From: Aphelidium insulamus
Taxonomy: Eukaryota; Aphelidiomycota; Aphelidea; Aphelidiaceae
Reading direction: 5' to 3'
Length of the DNA stretch: 64,000 bases
NCBI GenBank assembly: GCA_036784855.1
Contig: JAZDSV010000009.1
Location: 377,171-441,170, forward strand
Below the pieces are notes generated by a model that was not told the DNA's origin, ran no database searches, and was given only the letters and a program-made list of their open reading frames with translations. How positions within the stretch are numbered: the first letter of the stretch is position 1; every line of letters starts with the position of its first letter. The position numbers were made by a program, and so were the translations under genes. Positions 56,895 to 64,000 of the stretch are shown here, piece after piece.

Positions 56895-57215
56895 ATTCTG
56901 CTGATTAAAGTGCGCCGTTGCGATAATCAGAGAGAGTGAGAGAAAGAGTGCGAGAGCGGTATCTAGCTTGATGTAACGTTGAAGTGTTTCAGCTGTCTGG
57001 GAATGGATAATGGTGCACTGATTCTGCCAATCAGTCATGTGACAGGATAATGTTGCGATAGTGGCCTCTTGGATAGGTCAGCGAAAGCTGCCAGATACGT
57101 ATAGCCATTGCACTTGCATCTCCGCGTATGTATTCCACTATTGCGGCGCGCATGTCTCACGTGGAACTCTTGTAGGTGAAGTGCACAGCAACTATCAAGC
57201 AATCCCAATACACTG

Positions 57216-58231
57216 TCAAAGCTTTATAGCAAGTATCAATAGCACCACCAGCAGGAGAATGATTCCAATTGTGGCGCACTCTGGCGGTGACAGTTAGTGA
57301 CACATGGTATATATATATATATATATATATATCTGTAGTAGCCTACATACTATGACTGCTGGCTTTGCGAGAAACGGCATCAAGTCGCCGCCTGGCTGCC
57401 GACAGCCTGCCGTGAGTATTGTCCAGCCCAGACTCTACACGGTCCAGCATGTCGGCTTGGGTGTCCAGTTCATCGGCAATCATCAGACCCATCTCCTTGT
57501 GTCGGCCAACAACGCGCGCCAGCTGGTCCAGTTGTGCGTCCTGCTCTGAGATATGTTATACTACATCTGTGTGGTATGGTGTCCAACAACATGCCATTCA
57601 TGATGGTGGACTGCATCTGCAGCACCTGACCGTCTGACAAATGGTCCAGCGCGGCACCATTGTCCTTCCGCGGGCTGGTACCGTCATCCTCGTTGTCCAG
57701 CGAGTAGAGGAGCGGGTCGGCACCGAGCAACTCTGACCGATGCTGCTGTTGTTGTTGTTGCTGCTGCTGCTGTAATGACAAGGTGGCGGGCGCCGGTACA
57801 GCCGCCGGTGGACCCAGTCTCAACACATATTGCTTAATATATAAATGATATACACAACTACGTACCGCGCCTCCAAGAGGTCCAGCTGGGACTGCAGCCG
57901 AATCAACTGCCGCTCCCAGTCGGCCAGCACCGCGGTGCTCCACTGGTCCGTGCGCTCCTCCGCCGCCGACAACTCGCGCTCCAGCGTTGAGCATGCCTGG
58001 CGTAGGGTGCGCATATTGTCGTTGATGTTGCGCTCACTGGCGGCCGTGTCCAGGCCGAGGCGCCGCGCACGTCCCAGTTCCAGCACCGCCGTCATGGTGG
58101 TCTCGGCCAGGCGTTGCTGCCGTGCACACTCTACGGCCCTGTGATGATGTCAGAGTGGGGGTGTGTGCGTATGGTGTATGTGTGGCGTCAGCTTACCACG
58201 GTGCCGAAGCCGCGTTACCATTTGACGCCAT
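57216..58231 (-). CDS. Qc-SNARE of the syntaxin-8 / Tlg1 type
   Basis: Endosomal membrane-fusion SNARE. Start ATG 58231 (exon 1: MASNGNAASAPW); the first intron joins in phase to AVECARQQRLAETTM. A helical N-terminal region (RTLRQACSTLERELSAAEER; LADWERQLIRLQSQLDLLEA) is followed by a Gln run and an acidic linker. The SNARE motif is QDAQLDQLARVVGRHKEMGL with IADELDTQADMLDRVESGLD, carrying the zero-layer Gln (TQAD). A C-terminal membrane anchor, ATIGIILLLVVLLILAIKL, closes the protein. Introns lie at about 57295-57350, 57545-57590, 57815-57865 and 58140-58195. Its start is 21 bp from the divergent gene on the plus strand. Confidence 0.82.
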
Positions 58232-58252
58232 TGCCACTTTTTGCGCAGTGGA

Positions 58253-61095
58253 ATGCGCCGCCGCCAAATCGCTGCCATCCGCGCCGCCACGCCGCGCCGC
58301 AATACTTCTTTGTCTTTGGCGGCGGCGGCGGCGGCGGCAGCTTCTGCGGGACACCCAACTGCTGCTACTTCTACCCCCACACCGAATGCCAGGCCGCTGC
58401 TACCATTCCTGGCACGCGTCGACGTCGCCGACCCGACCGGGGTGTTTGTGCGCGGCAATCGCTTCATCCAGCCGCCGTCCCTGAGCGCGTTGGCAGCGTA
58501 TCGCGCATGTGCCGCCAGCTTGTCACACCGGGACACTGCACCGTGCGGGGACTCCTCTCTGTCGCGGGTGGACGTGCCGCCCAGCATCCTACTGGACCTG
58601 ACCGTGACGCCGACCACCACGCGGCTGCCGGAGCTGCACTCGGTCGCGGCCGCCGAACGACGGTCACACTCTCGACCAGCGTCGCATCAGGCGGACCTGC
58701 ACGACGCGTCGATCGCCTACGAGCCGGTGTCGCCGGGTGTTCTGGATGCCCAGCAGGATAATCATCATCAGCAGCTCGGGACATCCAGTTCCACTGCCGC
58801 CCCGTCGTCCCTCTACTCTTATGCACTGCAGGGCTCGGGCGTGGACGCGGTGTCCTCGGGGCGCCACCTGCGCACCTACCTGCCGCGTACTCGGTTCTAC
58901 GTGCTGCCCACGTCTGCCGCGATGCATCCGCACTCGGCGCCCTGCTACTACTTTGTCTCCGAGTACATTGCCAAGTACGGTGTCATCATCAGGGTGCAGG
59001 ATGGGTGTCGGCCCGCGTTCCTGGTCCACTTCAAGAAGCCCCCACTGCCCAGCTGTAGTTCGCCGCTCTTTCACTACCGCTGCGACGACCTCAACAGGTG
59101 TGTTATCATGTCTATAGTTGGATGTATGTATGTATGTATGTATGTGTGTATGTATGTATGTATGTATGTATGTATGTATGTATGTATGTATGTATGTATG
59201 TATGTGTATGTGTGTATGTGTGTATGTGTGTATGTGTGTAGTGTATGTATGTATGTATGTATGTGTGAGTGTGTGTGTATGTATGTATGTTTGTATGTAT
59301 GTATGTATGTGTGTCTATAGTTGTATGTATGTATGTATGTATGTATGTATGTATGTATGTATGTGTGTATGTATGTATGTGTGTGTGTATGTATGTGTGT
59401 GTATGTCTACTGTTCGATTTGTATTAATGCATTTGTCCTAGCGAAGCAAGGGCGCTCAAGGCGGCGGAACGGTGGCGCTATGCAAAACTCTTGGACACAC
59501 CGAGCTACCTGTCCAACGCCTGCCGCTTCATATTCCAACTCAAAGTCCACTCTGCTCAGCCGGCCAACCCACGACTCGCGGTCACATCCGCGGCAATATC
59601 GCCGCACTTCAGTGACTATGACAAGGATCCTTTATCGGCAACAAGCACTCGATATGGCTTGTCGGAGAACCGGTACTTGTGGATCGGTCTGAAAGGAGGC
59701 TTTGGTACGCTGACCGACGCCTGCGCCTATCCGTTACTCTCCCATCAAGTCTTGTTCCACGACGCCTATTTCCGGTCCCGTGGACGCTCCAAGACGGCCA
59801 AAGCTGCCCGTGCAGACTTTATCGACACCCGTAGCAACACCAAACATCCGGACAACAAGGAGAACCCGGCACCTGAGGACCGCCTCCACTTTGCCATCAA
59901 TGTTCGGGCGTACAGCAAGAACTCTAGCCGCGCGCTGCGCTTCTACCGCGGCTACCAGTCTCTGTACGCCGCCTATTTTCGATCGCCAGCCGTCACGGCC
60001 ATACAACCACCGCCCCGTGTTTCCACCTCTGTCGTTGACAACGGCGTCGCTCCAGGCGACCAGCCTATTAATAGTGCGTTGCCACCGCGACGACCTGAGC
60101 ACTCTATATTTCCGGCGCCGCTAATGCTGCGTCGCCACCACAACGGAATGACACTGGACAACCGGCTGGAGAATCTCTTTGCGGATTTCAAGCTCGATCC
60201 CCCGTCGCACTATCCGCTAAAGTACTTTACCGTGGCAGACAGCTTCGCCTCCCCGCTCGATACATCACTATGGCCCAGCACCAGCGGCCAAGACGCCGCA
60301 GCCCGGGACCATGATCTGGACTCGAGCAGCAGTGTGACAATGGAGTTTGACACACCGTCAGCAGCGGGCGATCATGCCGTCCTCACTGCGACACCAGACT
60401 ATCGTATATCGCAGGCAGAGCCGCAGCCGCGCAACAATGCTGCCGCGCGGAGTGACACTGCACAGCACAAACAACAACAGCAATAGTAGTGCCAGCAGCG
60501 GTATCCGGTATGACGGACAGCAAGTCTGCTTGCGGCATCCGGCCCACGCAGGAGACACAGCCGGACTTGACGCAGCCATCTGTAGTTCCATCCGAGAATA
60601 ACAACCGACTCGTCTGTTGCCACCGCCAGCGCCACAACCTACTCTACAACAATTCTGGATCGAGTAGACACTGCGGCAGCGAGTGATGTGGAGCTCTCAT
60701 CTTCGGCGACAACAGTACTGCCAACATCCCCACTGACACAGGCAGGATCGGGCAGTGGCGACCCCGATAATGGTCGATACTATGTGGCGTCCCTCAGTTT
60801 CTGGAACAGCTACCACACCGAACGCATCCACTTGCACGAACGCTTCAGCGTGGCGCGGTTCGGGGAGCAGGGCGCGTTGCAGCATGCATTGCGTGCGCGG
60901 CGCCGGATGGTGTTTGAACGGTTGTTCCGGCGCTGTGCCACGGTCACTGCAGGAAGCGACGGTGATGTGGATGCCAAGCGGGATGATGAGAGCGCGGCGC
61001 ACACGGCTCTGGCCCGCTGGGAAGACGAGGATGCCGTCAACTTGCGCTCAGAGTATTTGGTGATGGAGGAACTGTGTCAGCACAGTCGTTGGTGA
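58253..61095 (+). CDS. Large orphan protein, possible AP2-like regions; exon structure partly unresolved
   Basis: Ala-rich head (MRRRQIAAIRAATPRRN) then a Ser/Pro-rich segment. Exon 1 ends at about 59098. A 342-nt intron full of ATGT repeats ends tttgtcctag at 59440, and the joined text reads DDLN-SEARALKAAERWRYA. Three segments look like beta-strands plus a helix: YGVIIRVQDGCRPAFLVHF with EARALKAAERWRYAKLL; RLHFAINVRAYSKNS; and, near the end, YYVASLSFWNSYHTERIHLH then RFSVARFGEQGALQHALRAR. The last resembles AP2 DNA-binding domains of protists and plants (FSV..YG...A...AL.AR). The frame is broken between about 60480 and 60585 (CAA-rich); a short intron ending ctgtag is likely. The C-terminus is SEYLVMEELCQHSRW. 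Function inferred as possible transcription factor only. Confidence 0.5.
59099..59440. repeat. Intronic ATGT/GTATG microsatellite
   Basis: A 342-bp intron consisting almost wholly of imperfect tatg/gtgtatg repeats. It is about six times longer than the usual intron here. Its donor gtgtgt and acceptor ttgtcctag are clear. Confidence 0.85.
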
Positions 61096-61248
61096 TACAT
61101 ACATACATTTGCATAGACGAGTTTGTGAGTTTGAGTTGTAGCGTGGCAATGTATTTCCCGGGGGCAAACCTTAACCCATGCGGGACTTTGTTATCCCAGA
61201 GCGACCGGAACTCAGGTGAACGGCACACCCCAGCCAAAAGCACTCACA

Positions 61249-62529
61249 ATGATACCGGCACCGCGTCGGCGAAACGAACGCGCAGCCATATCCGCGTCGT
61301 CTTCGGCAGCATTGAGTGCTGCAGCCCCTCCGACATCGACATCAGCTCAGGAGCCGTCCGACACGAGCCAGGCCAGGACCGCGTCGCCGACAAAGAAGCA
61401 GCCGCTGTCTGGCACATCAGTCAGCCGTCCCGGCCGATTTGTCCCGCAGCTGACGGACGCCGAGTCGGCGCTGAAGAAGGAGTCGGTCGGGCTGGTGCGG
61501 CTAGAGCAATTCCGGCGCATACGCGACACACTCGGCCGAGATGGCACGGCTAGATCATCAGGCACTCGCCACTCCGATGGGTCTGACGGGTCAGACGGTG
61601 CGGACGCTGCATCGCGCACCTCCCTGAATGACAAGGCCCGTGCGCGTGGAAGGATGCGCACCAAACTCTCGTTCGGTGACGATGATGAAGAAGCTGAAGG
61701 GGACGTTCTTGAGCACGCCTCGGCATCTAGTAGCACCGCGACTAAATCAGCAGCGGTGCCGACAAAGAAGCGGCGGCTGATGAAGGACCCGCTGGCCGAC
61801 ACGAGCTTCCTGCCGGACCAGGAGCGTGATGCCGCGGAGCTGAAGGAGATGGAGGCGCTGCAGCGAGAGTTTGTGCGCCGCGAGAAGGAGATCAAGGACG
61901 AGGAGTTTGTCATGCGGTGCACCTTTTGGTACGTTGTGCACGGTGCCGTGCGCCATTGCACCTACAAACCTGCACCTACATAACCACTGCGGCGACACAG
62001 GGACGGCGCGGGACACAGCGCCTCGGTGACGGTGAAGAAGGGCTGGAGCATTGGCCAGTTCCTCGACGTGGCCAAGACGCACTTTAAGCAGATTGAACAC
62101 ATTGCCATCCGGCAGCTCATGTTTGCCAAGGAGGACGTCATACTGCCGCATGCAAGTGGTGCACACAAGTGTTGAATTATGTCCCTAACACGTCTTGTGT
62201 GTGCAGCACTTTACCTTCTACGAGCTGATGGTGAACAAGGCGCGCGGCAAGACGGGCCCACTGTTCACGGACGAGGCCGATACCGGTGCAAGTGGCGGCG
62301 GCAGTGCTGCAGATGCCGCCAGACCCGCAGACGACCACTTTGCCAAGATTGTGGAGGTGGCGTGGTACGAGCGCAACCGCCAGAGCTTCCCGGTGAACAA
62401 GTGGAGCGTGTATGAGGTACATTGTAAATGTATACACTGGGCCGTCAGACACACTCTTATATTTACTATAACTCTCCATGCACACAGCCAAGCAAAGACT
62501 ATGGCCGGTACTCTGACCACAATGCATAA
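61249..62529 (+). CDS. XAP5 / FAM50 nuclear protein
   Basis: Three introns, four exons. A disordered, Ser/Ala-rich N-terminal half carries KTKLSFGDDDEEAEGD, the family's K.KLSF...EE element, and DPLADTSFLPDQERD, which matches NP.VDTSFLPD. This is followed by EALQREFVRREKEIKDEEF, the XAP5 start. The conserved domain continues TFWDGAGHSASVTVKKGWSI, IRQLMFAKEDVILPH, HFTFYELMVNKARGKTGPLF and WYERNRQSFPVNKWSVYE. FAM50 proteins associate with spliceosomes and chromatin and affect splicing and transcription. The intron at 62152 starts GC (CAT/gcaagt) and must be spliced so to restore PH-HF. It ends DYGRYSDHNA. Confidence 0.93.
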
Positions 62530-62813
62530 ATAGATGTGGTGTCAGTGTTGCATGTGTGGCGCGTGCTGCGTGTGTGTGCCGCGACAGAGACACATCATCG
62601 GTGCGCTGCCGAGATGCATGCTTGAACAGTGCCGCCGCGCACGCCAAATCCCGCTCTCCCACACACTGCGCCGAAATTCATAAGTGGCGACATGACCAAG
62701 ATTCCCGTGGCCAGTGGCACGCGCGTGTGCAATATCAGCCTACAGCCAGTTACCAGGAAAGCCGTGGCACCGCCTCTTCGACAGCGGGCTACACGCCCAG
62801 TGCCGGCCGTCAA

Positions 62814-63372
62814 ATGCAGTGCCGCTTCTGTGGCAATGCCCACAACATGCTGCAATACGCCTGCTGTGGCAAGTAGCTATGTCTGTATATATATCTATAA
62901 ATATATATATATATATATATATATAAGTAGCTACAGTCTATATATATTGCAGCTACTTGTCACTCACCGCGCTGTTCGTTGTAGCAACGGTGAGGGTGGT
63001 ACAGTGTGGATGCAGCACGTGCAGCCGCCTGATTAGCCGCTCGCCCACGCTGAGCGGCTTCTGGGAGACGTTCCGCTTCCTGGCGCTGTTCCCGCTGCTG
63101 CTGTTCGGCGCGTTCACGTGCGGCATGTTTGGCGTGGCCGTCCTGCTGCTCAGTCCGCTGCTGCTGATTGGCCTGGCGGGCGCCGCGGCCCTGGCTGTCA
63201 GTGGCACCAACGTGGTGACGGCATTGCGCGGCATCTACGCCCTCCTCCGTCGTCTGAAGGGGGTGGCAGTGCGCGCCGCGCCCACCGAATACGTGGGCAG
63301 CACCGTGCAACAGATGGGACAGTCCATTGCCGAGGCGGGCCAGCCAACCACCACCGTGGGCGTGCAGCCCTA
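62814..63372 (+). CDS. Cys-motif membrane protein, orphan (N-terminus uncertain)
   Basis: The exon ending at 62872 encodes MQCRFCGNAHNMLQYACCG, a short paired-Cys motif (CxxC...CC). After an 80-nt TA-repeat intron (62873-62952) it continues YLSLTALFVVATVRVVQCG, CSTCSRL and two strongly hydrophobic segments, FRFLALFPLLLFGAFTCGMF and VAVLLLSPLLLIGLAGAAAL. A polar tail of about 60 residues ends TTTVGVQP. The four Cys pairs could bind zinc at a membrane surface. Upstream in the same frame, Tyr/Gln/Ser-rich text (VQYQPTASYQESRG) could be part of an earlier exon. No family recognised with confidence. Confidence 0.5.
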
Positions 63373-63563
63373 GTCGGTGTGGTGTGGTGGTGTCCAGACA
63401 GTAGTAGCAGCGCACTCTCACTCGCCATGCAATAGAGCATAAATACATGTGCATACAGCAGCATATGGCTATGGCAGTATATACGCCAGTATGTAAAGTA
63501 CCACACACACCCACACGCCGGGGAAGTAGAGGGCACGCACACATAAACACACACACGGTCTAG

Positions 63564-64000
63564 TCAGTCGAGCAGGGTGCTGTAGTCGAACGCGTCATCC
63601 GCGGCAAGATCGGTGCCGCTCTGACTGCCGCTGCCACTGCCGCTGTGCATGAGCAGACTGTCCACGGCAGTAGCGTCGCCACCGCCGCCACTGTCAGAGG
63701 CGCCCAGATGATCGTCGGCGCGTGAGGCAGCCAGCCGCGTCAACGCCAGCACCTCGGCAAACTCGCGCGGCGTGAACAGCGGCACGGCGCCGTCATCGTC
63801 TTCGTCGCCGTCAGTCACCGCCACGGCGCCACCATGTCCACCTTCATTGCCGCCGCCACTCAGCGAACGCAAAGTGCGATGGCTGCAAGGAGGAGTTGGT
63901 GGCAGTGACCGCTGATCATTGGCATTTCCGGCCGCGGGTAGAATTGGCCGCCGCTGAGTGACAGACCGCCCTCCACGTACACCGGCTCGTGGCGTACATG
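63564..64000 (-). CDS. Partial low-complexity acidic protein (C-terminal end)
   Basis: Open on the minus strand from the window edge to a stop at 63564. It starts with a Pro/Arg-rich segment (SLPPTPPCSHRTLRSL) and continues through an acidic run (VTDGDEDDDG). PLFTPREFAEVLALTRLAAS, a possible amphipathic helix, follows; the Gly/Ser-rich tail ends ADDAFDYSTLLD, resembling an acidic activation region. No catalytic domain is visible in the part present. The rest of the gene is outside the window. Confidence 0.5.
   Translation of the reverse strand, partial: CTPRAGVRGGRSVTQRRPILPAAGNANDQRSLPPTPPCSHRTLRSLSGGGNEGGHGGAVAVTDGDEDDDGAVPLFTPREFAEVLALTRLAASRADDHLGASDSGGGGDATAVDSLLMHSGSGSGSQSGTDLAADDAFDYSTLLD

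Noticed and set aside
59110-59440. Long Met/Tyr/Val/Cys open frames through the ATGT repeat
   Set aside because: They are translations of a tetranucleotide microsatellite inside an intron, open only because the repeat has no stop in those frames.
1-64000. CRISPR array, bacterial operons, insertion sequences
   Set aside because: Spliceosomal introns, eukaryotic-only families and a nuclear tRNA gene make this eukaryotic; no regularly spaced repeats or transposase frames were seen.

Overview
The window looks like nuclear DNA of a compact-genome fungus whose lineage keeps motile flagella (a chytrid-like or other zoosporic fungus). Two lines of sequence evidence support this. The tyrosine-pathway prephenate dehydrogenase (52.0-53.7 kb), the mitochondrial acetylglutamate synthase (37.9-39.7 kb) and the OST4 mini-protein have fungal architecture, while the first 6 kb encode the N-terminal half of an outer-arm axonemal dynein heavy chain. 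Genes lie on both strands 30-800 bp apart, and most core genes are cut by introns of about 40-75 nt with GT-AG ends (three GC-AG introns were found). Core genes are GC-rich; a second, intronless and more AT-rich set encodes unrecognised, mostly secreted or membrane proteins.

Layout. 0-6.1 kb: dynein (-). 7.4-9.0 kb: FMC1-like (-) and PEX2 (+), start codons 24 bp apart. 9.1-10.4 kb: tandem secreted paralogues (-). 10.5 kb: tRNA-Cys (-). 10.7-14.9 kb: an FHA protein with a Ki-67/RepoMan-type PP1-docking motif (+). 15.1-16.6 kb: spartin/senescence-domain protein (-). 17.2-18.2 kb: small membrane-protein gene and a decayed copy. 18.7-19.1 kb: NDUFA2. 19.9-24.4 kb: ABCC transporter (+). 24.4-28.0 kb: lipin/PAH1 (-). 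28.1-30.1 kb: ankyrin-like protein (-). 31.2-32.9 kb: seryl-tRNA synthetase (+). 33.0-35.3 kb: C2-domain protein and ferritin (-). 36.0-37.5 kb: OST4 (+) and RRP43 (-). 37.9-39.7 kb: ARG2/NAGS (+). 40.3 kb: a broken Cys-rich secreted gene. 40.6-41.2 kb: dynactin p27 (-). 41.6-45.4 kb: GATA factor and IML2/TTC39 (+). 45.5-49.4 kb: a MOB1 domain fused to a GFOD-type oxidoreductase (-). 50.3-51.9 kb: choline/ethanolamine phosphotransferase (+). 52.0-53.7 kb: TYR1 (-). 53.8-54.6 kb: simple-sequence DNA. 54.6-55.1 kb: doubtful gene. 55.7-56.9 kb: Ala-rich secreted protein (-). 57.2-58.2 kb: syntaxin-8-like Qc-SNARE (-). 58.3-61.1 kb: possible AP2-like protein (+). 61.2-62.5 kb: XAP5/FAM50 (+). 62.8-63.4 kb: Cys-motif membrane protein (+). 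63.6-64.0 kb: partial gene (-).

The genes do not form one pathway; the core set covers lipid synthesis (PAH1 and CEPT make successive steps), peroxisome import, mitochondrial assembly, secretion, RNA decay and amino-acid synthesis. The most unusual items are the Ki-67-like protein, the MOB1-GFOD fusion, the orphan secreted families, and the possible AP2-like regulator. All homology statements are from reading translated sequence by eye, without database searches; exon ends were deduced from splice signals and reading phase.
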